DNA from: DAOVXM01 sp963746255
GTDB taxonomy: Bacteria > Chloroflexota > Anaerolineae > Anaerolineales > UBA4823
Assembly: GCA_963746255.1 (NCBI GenBank)
Contig: CAVVAJ010000005.1
Location: 372,001-436,000, forward strand
Reading direction: 5' to 3'
Length of the DNA stretch: 64,000 nucleotides
How positions within the stretch are numbered: position 1 is the first letter of the stretch; every line of letters starts with the position of its first letter. Both the position numbers and the translations under genes were made by a program. The notes under the pieces were generated by a model. That model saw nothing but the letters and a program-made list of their open reading frames with translations, was not told the origin of the DNA and made no database searches. Of the stretch, positions 52,632-62,476 are shown in pieces.

Positions 52632-54532
52632 ATGTCGAGATGACCCTGATCGAGATTATCGGTCTCAAAAGAGACCTGCATATCTTTCTTCAATCCTTGC
52701 GAAAATTGGGCTGTGTTCACATTGACCAATTAATGGAGACAAATGAAGTATCCGCTCGACCACTGGCTCTGGATCGGGAGATACTCCAGGAACAAGAAGA
52801 GTTAGGCTTATTGGTTGCTCGTTTGCAGGGCTTACTGGATACCCTTGGTTGCTCCCCTATGCCACAGGGGTTGCTCCTTGACGATAATTACCGGTTAAAT
52901 GCGCAGCAGGGAGTTGACGACTTGTTGCCCAAGGTGCAAGCGCTTAGCGCACGAAGTGAAAAACTAAAAAGTGAGTTGGCTTCACTGCCGCGCTACGAGG
53001 CGACATTACGAGCCTTACTCCCCATCACTCCCCCTTCTGCGCGCCTACCAGGAAATCGGTCGATCGGTGTGCTGTGTAGTCGGGAGCATGTGGGTGTACT
53101 GGAGGCAGTTGGTAAGCGCATACTTGACCTGACCGCCGGCCAGGCAGAGTTAGTTGCTCGTGATGTGGACATATCTACCCGGGCCATGCTGATTGTTATC
53201 CCGAAAGAATACACACAGGAAATTGAGAGCTTACTAGGTGATGAAGATGTTTCTCGCTTGCGCTTGCCTACCGAGTTGGACGAAGGGCCTCCAGATGTGA
53301 TATTAGCTTCACTGCATCGCAGGCTGGCGGCCATCCCTGAAGAACTGGAGATCGTGAATGCGATGCAGGCTGAACTCGCCGTTGAGTGGTGCCAGAAACT
53401 GTCTGTCTGGCGAGACGCTCTGCTGGATGAGCAGGACGCAAGCGATGTACTCTCATGCTTTGGAGAGACAGACCAAACTTTTGTTCTGGTGGGATGGATT
53501 CCAGCTAAAGATCTAGACCATGTTCGAAAAACCCTCCAGGAGCAAACAGACGATACGATCCTAGTACAGCCGATCCCATTGACGCGCACATTGTGTAAAC
53601 GAGCCCCAATCATTTTAAAAAATCCAAAGCCAGCCCAACCTTTTGAAAGCCTGGTGAATCTTCTTGCTTTACCGCGCTACGGGCATATCGACCCCACTTG
53701 CTTGATGGCTTTATTCCTGCCAATCTTCTATGGGATGATCTTGGGTGACGTAGGATATGGGCTGCTCCTACTGTTGATCAGTCTGGGGTTGAGCCGGAAA
53801 TTCAAAGCCGGCGTAGCTCACGATGTCCTGGTTATTTTGGCGATCGGGGCTGGTTGGTCGATCGTGTTCGGCTTTTTATATGGCGAAGCGTTTGGCACAC
53901 TTGGAGAACACCTTGGGATGCATGCAATATGGTTCGAACGTGATAGTGCTGAGCATGTAGCCGGCTTATTGCTTATGACACTTGCTGTTGGTGCCGTCCA
54001 TCTAACTCTTGGGTTAATCATCGGTGTGTGGGAAGCATATAAGGAGAATAACCGAGCCCATCTTTTAGATAGAGGAGGTATGTTGGTTGGATTAATCGGA
54101 TTATTCTTTATTGTTGCGGTTTTGACCGATTTTTTGCCACACGGTTTTATGACGCCAGCCATTGTACTGCTGATTGTTGGCGTCGTGCTGATGGGCGTTT
54201 CGCTAGGCTGGCTCGGTGTTCTGATGGGGCCAATCGAATATATCGGTTTGATCGGTAATTTGCTATCTTATCTGCGTATTGCAGCCATAGGGTTGGCCTC
54301 GGTTTACCTAGCAAAAGTTGCCAATGATATTGCTGGTATGGCTGGCAACGTGATCGTAGGTGCTATTGTCGCTTTACTGATCCATGCCCTTAATTTGGTG
54401 TTAGGGGCATTTTCTCCTACAATTCACAGCCTTCGTTTGCATTACGTTGAGTTCTTCCGCAAATTTTATGAAGGCGGCGGCAGACCATATCAACCATTTA
54501 AAAGCCGATTACCCCTTGATCAGGAGCGGTAA
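52628..54532 (+). CDS. atpI: A/V-type ATPase subunit I (a-subunit)
   Basis: 634 aa from the ATG that overlaps the previous stop. The N-terminal half is soluble and alpha-helical (stalk-facing). The C-terminal half, from about residue 355, has seven or eight membrane helices, with MALFLPIFYGMILGDVGYGLL, FGFLYGEAFG and LGLIIGVWEAYKENNRAHLLDRGG as in the family, and GNLLSYLRIAAIGLASVYLA carrying the essential Arg. It forms the ion channel half next to the rotor ring. Confidence 0.93.
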   Translation: MNVEMTLIEIIGLKRDLHIFLQSLRKLGCVHIDQLMETNEVSARPLALDREILQEQEELGLLVARLQGLLDTLGCSPMPQGLLLDDNYRLNAQQGVDDLLPKVQALSARSEKLKSELASLPRYEATLRALLPITPPSARLPGNRSIGVLCSREHVGVLEAVGKRILDLTAGQAELVARDVDISTRAMLIVIPKEYTQEIESLLGDEDVSRLRLPTELDEGPPDVILASLHRRLAAIPEELEIVNAMQAELAVEWCQKLSVWRDALLDEQDASDVLSCFGETDQTFVLVGWIPAKDLDHVRKTLQEQTDDTILVQPIPLTRTLCKRAPIILKNPKPAQPFESLVNLLALPRYGHIDPTCLMALFLPIFYGMILGDVGYGLLLLLISLGLSRKFKAGVAHDVLVILAIGAGWSIVFGFLYGEAFGTLGEHLGMHAIWFERDSAEHVAGLLLMTLAVGAVHLTLGLIIGVWEAYKENNRAHLLDRGGMLVGLIGLFFIVAVLTDFLPHGFMTPAIVLLIVGVVLMGVSLGWLGVLMGPIEYIGLIGNLLSYLRIAAIGLASVYLAKVANDIAGMAGNVIVGAIVALLIHALNLVLGAFSPTIHSLRLHYVEFFRKFYEGGGRPYQPFKSRLPLDQER

Positions 54533-54610
54533 AGTCACCTGTTTTATGAAAGAAATTTTCAAGATATTCAATGATGTTGTCCGTTATTTGAACCGGATAA
54601 GGAGGATGTT

Positions 54611-54829
54611 ATGGATGCTGGATTAACTGCAATTGGCGCCGGCTTGGCGGTCGGTTTGGCAGCCATCGGTACCGGGATGGCACAGGCGCGGATTGGATCG
54701 GCTGGTGCTGGTGTGATTGCTGAAAAACCCGAAGCCATCGGCAGCATTATCCTTTTGGTGGCCATCCCTGAGACAATGGTGATCTTGGGGTTTGCTGTGG
54801 CTGCAATGGTTCTGCTGTTGGGTGGGTGA
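54611..54829 (+). CDS. atpK: A/V-type ATPase rotor subunit K (c-subunit)
   Basis: 72 aa, a single two-helix hairpin: GAGLAVGLAAIGTGMAQARIG, loop with EKPEA, then IILLVAIPETMVILGFAVAA. The carboxylate ion ligand is Glu54 in IPETM. Gln25 in the first helix and Thr55 after the Glu are the positions that in Na+-binding c-rings help hold sodium, but ETQ/ETM occurs in H+ enzymes too, so ion choice is open. No signal peptide. Ribosome site aaggagg. Confidence 0.92.
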   Translation: MDAGLTAIGAGLAVGLAAIGTGMAQARIGSAGAGVIAEKPEAIGSIILLVAIPETMVILGFAVAAMVLLLGG

Positions 54830-54830
54830 A

Positions 54831-55472
54831 ATGAGTCTGGAAACCATCCTGGAAGCTATTCGGATAGCGGGCCAGGAACAGGTGAACCGGGTTGAGTTGG
54901 CTGCCCAAACTCAGGTGATTGAAATTCTGGATAAGGCAAATGAAGAAGCTGATCAAATCCGAGAACAAGCCTCTGATGAGGCAACCGCTCCGGGATATAG
55001 GGAGCGTTCGCGCATACTTCACAAGGCGCGTATGGTAGCTCTGCAGATTATCGGAGATGCACGGCAGGATTTTATAGATGCTGCGTTGGAGCAGACGCGC
55101 ATTCGCCTCGCTAGTATTTACACTGAGGCAAGCTACCCTGCAGTGTTACGTAAACTAACCCGAGAGGCTTTTGATGAACTGGAAGGCTCTTTGAGTGACA
55201 TTCATAAAGCGACAGTTGAAGTCGATCATCGCGATCTTGAGCTGATGAAATCCATACTGGCTGAGATGGGTATGGATGTGCCCGTATCGACAGACCTGAC
55301 GTCATGGGGGGGCTTGATTGTGAAAAGCGAAGCAGCAAAAGTGGTGGTGATCAACACCCTGGAAGCCCGTCTAGCCTCGGCAACACCTTACCTACGCCGA
55401 TCTTTGGCAGCGTTATTTGAGAACCAAGAATGTCTGCTTTCGACTATGGAAACGCTCGTTTGCGAGCAATGA
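54831..55472 (+). CDS. atpE: A/V-type ATPase subunit E (peripheral stalk)
   Basis: 213 aa. Start is the ATG immediately after the subunit K stop. The N-terminal helix is strongly charged (EQVNRVELAAQTQVIEILDKANEEADQIREQ). The C-terminal globular part has GGLIVKSEAAKVVVINTLEARL near residue 160, the family signature. It pairs with the G/H subunit to hold the catalytic head. Overlaps subunit C by 43 bp. Confidence 0.88.
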   Translation: MSLETILEAIRIAGQEQVNRVELAAQTQVIEILDKANEEADQIREQASDEATAPGYRERSRILHKARMVALQIIGDARQDFIDAALEQTRIRLASIYTEASYPAVLRKLTREAFDELEGSLSDIHKATVEVDHRDLELMKSILAEMGMDVPVSTDLTSWGGLIVKSEAAKVVVINTLEARLASATPYLRRSLAALFENQECLLSTMETLVCEQ

Positions 55473-56503
55473 TATCGCGATTGCTTACCAGGCGGGATTT
55501 AGAAAATTTGGCTGGATCTGGCACTATAACGGGTCTGATTTCTGCGCTCACAAAAACTGCGTACCATAAATCAGTCGAGTTTGCATTGGCGCGAATGACT
55601 GGGATAGATTGTATTAACGAAGCTTTGAGAATGGATCTGGTCAATACTCTCTGTAAATTACGGGGTTTTTATAGTGAACGCGCCGGAGCGATGGTTAGCA
55701 TCATGCTCCGGTTTTATGATCTGCACAACATCACCGCTATCTTACGCGGCCTCAACAATAACATTGTCCCAGTTAAAATCTTCGCTACACTCGTGCCGGT
55801 TGGTGATCTTGATCTTCATACCCTGACAGCGTTATCGAGGGCTGCTGGATTGCGTGAAGCGATTGACATGATGGCCAGCATGCGTTTGCCATTTGCCCCA
55901 CCTCTATTAAGGCTCAGATCCGAACGGCTATCTACAAGCATACCTCAGATGGAATTAGCGCTCCAGAGATGGCATTTTCAACAAGCACAGGACTATGCTA
56001 CTGGAATCCCTGATGCTAAATTGTTCATGGCTGCTATCAACCTGGACGCTGACCTGACAAACCTGCGCACTCTCCTCCGCTTTTTGCACACACCTAATGA
56101 ACGGGAGGCGATCAATGAACGGACCAGCCCGCACCATATCCAGAACTTGTTCATTGGACCAGGAAACATTCCATTCAGCCTCTTAGATCTTTGCAGCCAG
56201 CAGGAAAACATCAAACAAGCTTTGGAATTGTTATCAAGCACAGCATACGGTCCGGTTTTGAGAACTGGTTTAGGAGAGTACCGCGCCTCGGGTCATCTAA
56301 GCGATATTGAGCGGCAACTGAATCGATTTCGGCTGAATTGGATGGCATCAAAAATCAACCAGGATCCCTTAGGGATTGGACTGGTCTTGGGTTATATAAC
56401 CTTGAAGGTAAACGAGGTCAGCAACCTGCGTTGGATTACGAATGGGATCAACCTAAGCCTGAAGCTTGAAGAAATCCGGGGACGTCTGGAGATTATTGCA
56501 TGA
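55430..56503 (+). CDS. atpC: A/V-type ATPase subunit C (central rotor/d-like)
   Basis: 357 aa, entirely helical, starting MSAFDYGNARLRAMISRLL as in V-ATPase C/d subunits; DLVNTLCKLRGFYS and LRFYDLHNITAILRGL near residues 65-105, and a repeat of the same fold in the C-terminus (IGLVLGYITLKVNEVSNLRWI). It sits between the central axle and the membrane ring. Overlaps neighbours on both sides. Confidence 0.9.
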   Translation: MSAFDYGNARLRAMISRLLTRRDLENLAGSGTITGLISALTKTAYHKSVEFALARMTGIDCINEALRMDLVNTLCKLRGFYSERAGAMVSIMLRFYDLHNITAILRGLNNNIVPVKIFATLVPVGDLDLHTLTALSRAAGLREAIDMMASMRLPFAPPLLRLRSERLSTSIPQMELALQRWHFQQAQDYATGIPDAKLFMAAINLDADLTNLRTLLRFLHTPNEREAINERTSPHHIQNLFIGPGNIPFSLLDLCSQQENIKQALELLSSTAYGPVLRTGLGEYRASGHLSDIERQLNRFRLNWMASKINQDPLGIGLVLGYITLKVNEVSNLRWITNGINLSLKLEEIRGRLEIIA

Positions 56504-56850
56504 GCCGGCTGCTTGTTCTTACTAGGAATTCTCTCGTGCCCGGTTTTCAGCTGGCAGGTGTAGACGCATACGGCGCCGAGGATTATGAAACTGCCCAGGA
56601 AATGATCGCTACTTGGCTAGATGGAGGGGAGACCGGTTTGCTGGCAATTGATGACGGGCTTTTCGAGCACCTTGAACCCGCGATTCAGAGACGAATGGAT
56701 GCCTATGATCAAATGCCTTATCTGGTAATTCCAGGAGGCAGCGCCATGGGCGCGGAGGCTTCCCGGCGTCAACGCATCGCGCGTACTATACAGCGAGCCA
56801 TTGGTTTTCACATCACCTTTAAATATGAAGGAGCTGAGGCGGAAACGTGA
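56500..56850 (+). CDS. atpF: A/V-type ATPase subunit F
   Basis: 116 aa. MSRLLVLTRNSLVPGFQLAGVD at the N-terminus, with GGETGLLAIDDGLFE near residue 42 and LPYLVIPG-like DQMPYLVIPGG. Alpha/beta fold of the central-stalk F subunit. Its start overlaps the subunit C stop by 4 bp and its stop overlaps the subunit A start (TGATG). Confidence 0.88.
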   Translation: MSRLLVLTRNSLVPGFQLAGVDAYGAEDYETAQEMIATWLDGGETGLLAIDDGLFEHLEPAIQRRMDAYDQMPYLVIPGGSAMGAEASRRQRIARTIQRAIGFHITFKYEGAEAET

Positions 56851-58664
56851 TGGATCGTTTGGATAAAGGCTATGGTGAGATCACTCGTATTGCAGGACCC
56901 GTAGTGGGAGCTAGTGGTCTTGAGAATGCCCGTCTGTATGATGTTGTTCATGTCGGTGTGCTGGGGCTGATTGGAGAAATCATTAGACTGTCGAGCGACC
57001 AAACTACTATTCAGGTATATGAGGATACATCCGGCATACGCATTGGGGAACCAATTCATAACACCGGCGCACCGCTTCTAGCGAGGCTGGGGCCAGGTTT
57101 ATTGGGCCAAGTATATGACGGCCTCCAACGGCCTTTAGAAGCACTGGCCAATAAAACAGGCGATTTTATCAGACGAGGACTGACTGTCTTTCCATTACCA
57201 GAAGATACTCTCTGGGAATTCCAACCCAGGGCTTCGATTGGCGAGCATGTCTCACCAGGTTGTGTGCTCGGCATAGTGCTCGAGTCGCAAGCAATAGAAC
57301 ATGCCATCATGGTACCGCCAGGAAAAGCCGGCCAGCTGGTAGAAATGCGTGCTGGGCGGTTCAAATTGAATGATGTCGTGGCGGTGATCGAACTGCAAAG
57401 CAATCACAATGCGGATTACTGCGAAGTTTCCCTATGCCAATCCTGGCCAGTCCGAACTCCACGCCCAGTACATGCGCGCTTAGCGGCAAACGAGCCAATG
57501 ATAACGGGAACGCGCATTATTGACGCATTGTTCCCGGTTGCGAGGGGTGGTTCAGCTATTATCCCGGGTGGTTTTGGTACTGGAAAGACGGTTGTAGAGC
57601 ACTGCCTGGCCCGCTGGGCAGATGTTGATGTGGTCGTTTATATCGGCTGTGGTGAGCGGGGAAATGAGATGACCGAGGTACTAGAGGAATTTCCCAAGCT
57701 GGAAGATCCGCGCACAGGTGCTCCACTGATGGCACGCACGGTGCTGATAGCCAATACATCCAATATGCCCGTGGCTGCACGGGAAGCCAGTATTTACACC
57801 GGTATCACCATCGCCGAATACTACCGGGATATGGGTCTCCAGGTTTTGGTGCTGGCAGATTCAACCTCACGCTGGAGCGAAGCACTGCGTGAAATCTCAG
57901 GTAGGTTGGAAGAAATGCCCGGAGAGGAAGGTTACCCTGCCTATCTGGCGGCACGATTGGCAGAATTTTATGAGCGTTCAGGTAAAGTTGTTTGTACTGG
58001 AAACCATGTAAAGGGAAATAATGTGGACCCAGATAATAATCACCTCACTGGCTCGGTTACCTTGGTCGGTGCTGTCTCGCCTCCTGGGGGAGATTTCTCA
58101 GAGCCTATGACGCAAAACTCTATGCGAGTGGTTGGTACATTTTGGGCATTGGATTATGATCTCTCCCGCCGCCGCCACTTCCCCGCAATAAATTGGACGC
58201 AGAGTTACTCACTCTATAAAACCGATATTTGGTACAACCAAAACGTCGCGCCAGATTGGAACGATCGAGTTCGGACAGCGAGGAGTTTGTTACAGCGTGA
58301 AGTTGAACTACTAGAAATTGTCCAGCTTGTGGGTCCAGACGCTTTAGCAGAGACGGAAAGGGCAATTCTGGCTGTAGCCCGCATGCTGCGGGAAGACTTC
58401 TTACAACAATCAGCCTACCATGAAATCGATCGCTACTGCCCGGTAGAAAAAACTTATTGGATGCTGGCGATCATCATGGATTTTTATCACTACATTCAAT
58501 CAGCATTAGAACTTGGAGTTCCTCTACAGAGAGCCTTGGAATTGCCAGAGGTACAAGAGATTGCCCGGCTGAAAGAGATACCTGCTGATCGAGCCATGTT
58601 GACCATCCAGGAATTATCTGTAAGAGTTCAGAATAGATTTTCTGAGTTCGGGGTGCAGGGGTAA
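56850..58664 (+). CDS. atpA: A/V-type ATPase catalytic subunit A
   Basis: 604 aa. Walker A in IPGGFGTGKTVVEH near residue 230, the A-subunit-specific insert region around residues 110-200, RPGKVGER-like CGERGNEMTEVLEEFP with the catalytic Glu, and DSTSRWSEALREISGRLEEMPGEEGYP near residue 330. Normal length, no intein. Hydrolyses or makes ATP in the head. A GTG three bases upstream is a possible alternative start. Confidence 0.96.
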   Translation: MDRLDKGYGEITRIAGPVVGASGLENARLYDVVHVGVLGLIGEIIRLSSDQTTIQVYEDTSGIRIGEPIHNTGAPLLARLGPGLLGQVYDGLQRPLEALANKTGDFIRRGLTVFPLPEDTLWEFQPRASIGEHVSPGCVLGIVLESQAIEHAIMVPPGKAGQLVEMRAGRFKLNDVVAVIELQSNHNADYCEVSLCQSWPVRTPRPVHARLAANEPMITGTRIIDALFPVARGGSAIIPGGFGTGKTVVEHCLARWADVDVVVYIGCGERGNEMTEVLEEFPKLEDPRTGAPLMARTVLIANTSNMPVAAREASIYTGITIAEYYRDMGLQVLVLADSTSRWSEALREISGRLEEMPGEEGYPAYLAARLAEFYERSGKVVCTGNHVKGNNVDPDNNHLTGSVTLVGAVSPPGGDFSEPMTQNSMRVVGTFWALDYDLSRRRHFPAINWTQSYSLYKTDIWYNQNVAPDWNDRVRTARSLLQREVELLEIVQLVGPDALAETERAILAVARMLREDFLQQSAYHEIDRYCPVEKTYWMLAIIMDFYHYIQSALELGVPLQRALELPEVQEIARLKEIPADRAMLTIQELSVRVQNRFSEFGVQG

Positions 58665-58670
58665 ACGCAC

Positions 58671-60125
58671 ATGCTTGAGACTATTCCCAAGCCGATCTTG
58701 ATTACCAAAGAATATCGCACAGTTTCACAAATCAGGGGCTCGCTTATTTTTGTGGAGCGCGTCTCAGACGTGGCCTATAACGAAATCGTTGCGATCACAG
58801 GTCCCGATGGTGAGATACGCCTGGGTCAGGTATTGGAAGTGGACCGGCAAACTTGTATGGTGCGTATATTCTTAGGAATTGCTGGTTTAGACCTAAACCG
58901 GACGCGAGTACGCTTTACGGGGGATGTGGCCCGCTTGGATGTGGCTCTCTCGATGCTAGGCAGAGTTCTGGATGGCTCCGGAGTGCCGATCGACGGTGGT
59001 CCTCCGATTATCCCAGAGCACTCGCTTGATGTTAATGGGCTGCCAATAAATCCATCTGTTCGCACACATCCAAGCGAGTTTATCCAAACGGGAATATCCG
59101 CTATTGACGGGCTGAACACACTAACCCGCGGTCAAAAATTACCAATATTTTCTGGGGCAGGATTACCGGCAAGCGAGTTGGCAGCCCAGATTGCTTCGCA
59201 GGCTAGAGTAATAGCGTCCAATACTCGTAGCAGTGAGCCGTTTGCAATCGTATTCGCTGCAATCGGCATCACACATCGTGAAGCCTCTTTCTTTATGGAC
59301 CAATTCCGGGCAAGTGACGCCATGGACCGCAGCGTGCTGTTCATCAATCTTGCCGATGATCCGACTATCGAGCGCTTATTAACACCTCGCGCTGCTCTTA
59401 CTGCCGCTGAATACCTGGCGTTTACCTATAACCGACATGTATTGGTGATCATGACTGATATGACTAATTATTGCGAAGCACTGCGAGAAGTATCGGCAGC
59501 CAGCGAAGAGGTCCCAAGTCGCAGGGGGTATCCGGGCTACATGTATACAGATTTAGCCAGTTTATACGAACGCGCAGGTCGCATCCGGGGCAAACGTGGC
59601 TCGCTCACACAACTGGTGATCCTAACCATGCCCAATGATGATATTACCCACCCAATCCCGGACCTAACCGGCTATATCACCGAAGGTCAGATCGTACTGA
59701 GCCGTGACCTTCACCGAAAAGGTATCTATCCGCCCATAGACGTGTTACCGTCTCTTTCGCGCTTAATGAACGCCGCTATTGGACCTGGAAAGACCCGCGC
59801 AGATCACAGATCTGTCGCCGATCAGCTTTATGCGCTGTACGCTCAGGGGCGCGACCTGCGTCGTTTGGTCGCAATTATTGGCGAAGCCGCACTTTCCCCA
59901 GAAGACCACCAAGTTTTGGAGTTTGCGGAGCGCTTCGAAGAATCCTTTGTTGGGCAGGGCATGCAAGAATACCCTATCCAATATACTCTTGATTTTGCCT
60001 GGGACCTGCTATCAGCGATGCCAGCCACCGTTCTTAAACGCATTCCTCAAGAATTTATTGAACAATATCACTATACAAGCAAGTCGCCCACTGAATTTGT
60101 CGATAACACCAATTCTAGCGGATGA
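58671..60125 (+). CDS. atpB: A/V-type ATPase regulatory subunit B
   Basis: 484 aa. FIQTGISAIDGLNTLTRGQK near residue 142 and FSGAGLPASELAAQIA (degenerate Walker A, as in all B subunits), ALREVSAASEEVPSRRGYPG near residue 265 and YLAFTYNRHVLVIMTDMTNY. It alternates with subunit A in the hexameric head and does not hydrolyse ATP. Six bases after subunit A. Confidence 0.96.
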   Translation: MLETIPKPILITKEYRTVSQIRGSLIFVERVSDVAYNEIVAITGPDGEIRLGQVLEVDRQTCMVRIFLGIAGLDLNRTRVRFTGDVARLDVALSMLGRVLDGSGVPIDGGPPIIPEHSLDVNGLPINPSVRTHPSEFIQTGISAIDGLNTLTRGQKLPIFSGAGLPASELAAQIASQARVIASNTRSSEPFAIVFAAIGITHREASFFMDQFRASDAMDRSVLFINLADDPTIERLLTPRAALTAAEYLAFTYNRHVLVIMTDMTNYCEALREVSAASEEVPSRRGYPGYMYTDLASLYERAGRIRGKRGSLTQLVILTMPNDDITHPIPDLTGYITEGQIVLSRDLHRKGIYPPIDVLPSLSRLMNAAIGPGKTRADHRSVADQLYALYAQGRDLRRLVAIIGEAALSPEDHQVLEFAERFEESFVGQGMQEYPIQYTLDFAWDLLSAMPATVLKRIPQEFIEQYHYTSKSPTEFVDNTNSSG

Positions 60126-60129
60126 AAGC

Positions 60130-60768
60130 ATGTTAACGAAAGTCTCCTGCACTCGTATGGAGTTGCTGGCTCACAAGTCTCAAATAAAACTCGCCCGACA
60201 AGGTCGTGACCTGCTTGACCAGAAGCGAACCGCTTTGATGAAAGAACTGCTTCGCATGGCGGATACCGCCATTAAGCACTCTGACATTCTGCAGCAAGTA
60301 GCCGCAGATGCCCGCAATAAACTGGCTCGTGCTGAGTCTCTGGCTGGAAGAGAAGCCGTCCTATCCGCCGCACTGGCTTCACGGAGGGAAATGCCCATTC
60401 AGGTTTCCACTGCCAATGTAATGGGTGTCAAGGTTCCCCAAATCGATCAAAAGCAAGTCGATCGTTCATTTCTTGGAAGAGGCTATTCTATTGTTGGCAC
60501 TTCTATCACAATTGACGAAACGGCTTCCGCTTTCGAGGCACAGGTGGATGCGATCATCCAGCTTGCACAAACTGAACTTCGCCTGATGCGCTTAGCTGCT
60601 GAAATCCAGCGCACTTCACGCCGCCTGAACGCCCTAGATCATCTGCTCATCCCGCGCTTGGAGGCGGAGAGCGACTATATCGAAATGACCCTTGATGAAC
60701 GTGAGCGAACCGATCATTTTCGGTTGAAATTGGTCAAGCGCGTCTTGGAACGTGAGCGGGATGCCTAG
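60130..60768 (+). CDS. atpD: A/V-type ATPase subunit D (central axle)
   Basis: 212 aa from the ATG at 60130, four bases after the subunit B stop. Long N- and C-terminal helices (MELLAHKSQIKLARQGRDLLDQKRTAL; RRLNALDHLLIPRLEAESDYI) form the coiled-coil shaft, a pattern diagnostic for subunit D. Last gene of the operon, whose order (G-I-K-E-C-F-A-B-D) matches that of Thermus. Confidence 0.92.
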   Translation: MLTKVSCTRMELLAHKSQIKLARQGRDLLDQKRTALMKELLRMADTAIKHSDILQQVAADARNKLARAESLAGREAVLSAALASRREMPIQVSTANVMGVKVPQIDQKQVDRSFLGRGYSIVGTSITIDETASAFEAQVDAIIQLAQTELRLMRLAAEIQRTSRRLNALDHLLIPRLEAESDYIEMTLDERERTDHFRLKLVKRVLERERDA

Positions 60769-60924
60769 TAACAAAGTCTCCAATCACTAGAAAAATACCA
60801 TGGTCTTTTGCTAACAAATTATTGTCGAATAGATTTTAGTCGCAATTCATAATGCGTTTGAATTCACCCGTCAAAGAGCTATATCCACGGCTATACCTAA
60901 TCTATACGTATAGGAGAGTAAACC

Positions 60925-61848
60925 ATGCAACAATTTTCTACATTTGATCCCTGGCTACCGCCAGAAATGGCCGCAAAGGCTGAAGACGTGGGCGTAAGTA
61001 AAGCCAAGCTAGGCTTTTACCGAATGTTTTTCTTGGCAGTGTTGGCTGGTGCCTTTATTGCCATGGGAGCAGTTTTCTCTACCATGGCCACTACTGGTGC
61101 CAGTGCATTACCTTTTGGTATAACGAGAGTTATCGGGGGCTTAACGTTCAGCCTAGGACTGATACTGGTCGTGGTTGCGGGTGCGGAGCTATTCACCGGC
61201 AATAACCTGATCGTTATGGCTTGGGCATCTCGCAAGATCAAGACTTCCCAATTATTGCGCAATTGGGTAATTGTCTATATCGGGAACTTCTTGGGATCCA
61301 TCTTGACCGCATTCATGATGTACCTCACCAAACAATATACATTTGGCATGGGTACTCTTGGGCTGAACGCGCTGAATACCGCCCATATCAAGGTCAGTCA
61401 TGAATTCCTCCAGGCGCTTGTTTTGGGTATTTTCTGTAATGCACTCGTCTGTCTTGCAGTCTGGTTATGTATCAGTGCACGTACTGATACTGACAAAGTG
61501 TTGCTGATCATTCCACCGATTACAGCCTTTGTCGCGGCTGGATTTGAGCACAGTATTGCGAACATGTACTTCATCCCAGTTGCGTTGCTAATCAAATTTG
61601 GCGCAAATAGCGAGTTTTGGACGCAAATTGGCAAGACTGCTGCTGATTACCCGAACCTTACGTGGGGGAATTTTTTCCTGGCAAACTTGCTACCGGTAAC
61701 CGTTGGCAACATCATCGGCGGGACGATCATGGTTGGCTTGGTTTACTGGTCAATCTATCTCTGGCCAACCTGGAGAAAGCGCCCAAGCATTCGCAGTATT
61801 TTCAGGACACCTATCCAGGACTTGGATTCGGCTTCTGAGCAGAAATAG
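60925..61848 (+). CDS. Formate/nitrite transporter family protein (FocA-like)
   Basis: 307 aa with six membrane helices. Family marks: VVAGAELFTGNNLIVMAWASRK near residue 90, LGIFCNALVCLAVWLC near residue 170 and the channel His in AAGFEHSIANMYFIP near residue 212. Members carry formate, nitrite or hydrosulfide as anions or acids. The position immediately before hdrCBA suggests formate as the natural substrate here, but this is inference. Ribosome site ggagag. Confidence 0.9.
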   Translation: MQQFSTFDPWLPPEMAAKAEDVGVSKAKLGFYRMFFLAVLAGAFIAMGAVFSTMATTGASALPFGITRVIGGLTFSLGLILVVVAGAELFTGNNLIVMAWASRKIKTSQLLRNWVIVYIGNFLGSILTAFMMYLTKQYTFGMGTLGLNALNTAHIKVSHEFLQALVLGIFCNALVCLAVWLCISARTDTDKVLLIIPPITAFVAAGFEHSIANMYFIPVALLIKFGANSEFWTQIGKTAADYPNLTWGNFFLANLLPVTVGNIIGGTIMVGLVYWSIYLWPTWRKRPSIRSIFRTPIQDLDSASEQK

Positions 61849-61953
61849 CAAATCATCGGTTTGAACAGTTGCCTAAGTTAGCGAGATCGTGAACTAATGG
61901 GAAGCAAACGATAAGGCAGTGTAAATAAGGCACTGATATTTAGAGAAAGAAGC

Positions 61954-62475
61954 ATGAACGATGCGGTAAATATGCTTAAACAGCTCAGCAACCAACCGAT
62001 CGAGCAGTGCTATCACTGCCATAAATGCACCGCAGGCTGTCCGGTCGTTGAAGCAATGGATTATGGACCTGATCGACTGTTACGTATGGTTGCTCTTGAG
62101 CAATTGGAACCCGTATTCCTCAGCAAAGATGTCTGGTTATGTGCGGGATGCTACACCTGCAGCACGCGTTGCCCCAATGATATCGACCTAGCAGCAGTGA
62201 TGGATGCCCTACGCCAGCTGGCACTGCAGCGAGGCTACCCAGCTGGAGAACGTGATGCGTTGTTGTTCCACCGTTTATTCCTTATGGTTGTTGGTTGGTT
62301 CGGAAGGTCACACGAAGCCGCTATGTTAGGTCTTTTCAAGATCACATCGCATGTGCCCATTATGAACGATGTCGGAGCTGGTATCAGCCTATTCCTGCGC
62401 GGCAAAGTGCCCCTACTGCCAAAGCGTTCTGGAGCAGCAGCAGATGTCCGGCAAATCATGCAACGGAGCAAATGA
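61954..62475 (+). CDS. hdrC: Heterodisulfide reductase subunit C, second copy
   Basis: 173 aa. Two 4Fe-4S motifs: CYHCHKCTAGCP near residue 21 and CAGCYTCSTRCP near residue 61. It is clearly homologous to but diverged from the copy at 2591-3154, so the two operons are not recent duplicates. First gene of the right-hand hdrCBA set. Confidence 0.92.
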   Translation: MNDAVNMLKQLSNQPIEQCYHCHKCTAGCPVVEAMDYGPDRLLRMVALEQLEPVFLSKDVWLCAGCYTCSTRCPNDIDLAAVMDALRQLALQRGYPAGERDALLFHRLFLMVVGWFGRSHEAAMLGLFKITSHVPIMNDVGAGISLFLRGKVPLLPKRSGAAADVRQIMQRSK

Positions 62476-62476
62476 G

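Noticed and set aside
52993..53613. 206-aa frame on the minus strand inside ATPase subunit I
   Set aside because: Shadow of the real gene; low-complexity Ser-rich translation without family character.
59779..60129. N-terminal extension of ATPase subunit D
   Set aside because: It overlaps subunit B by 350 bp and lacks family similarity; the ATG at 60130 gives the normal length.
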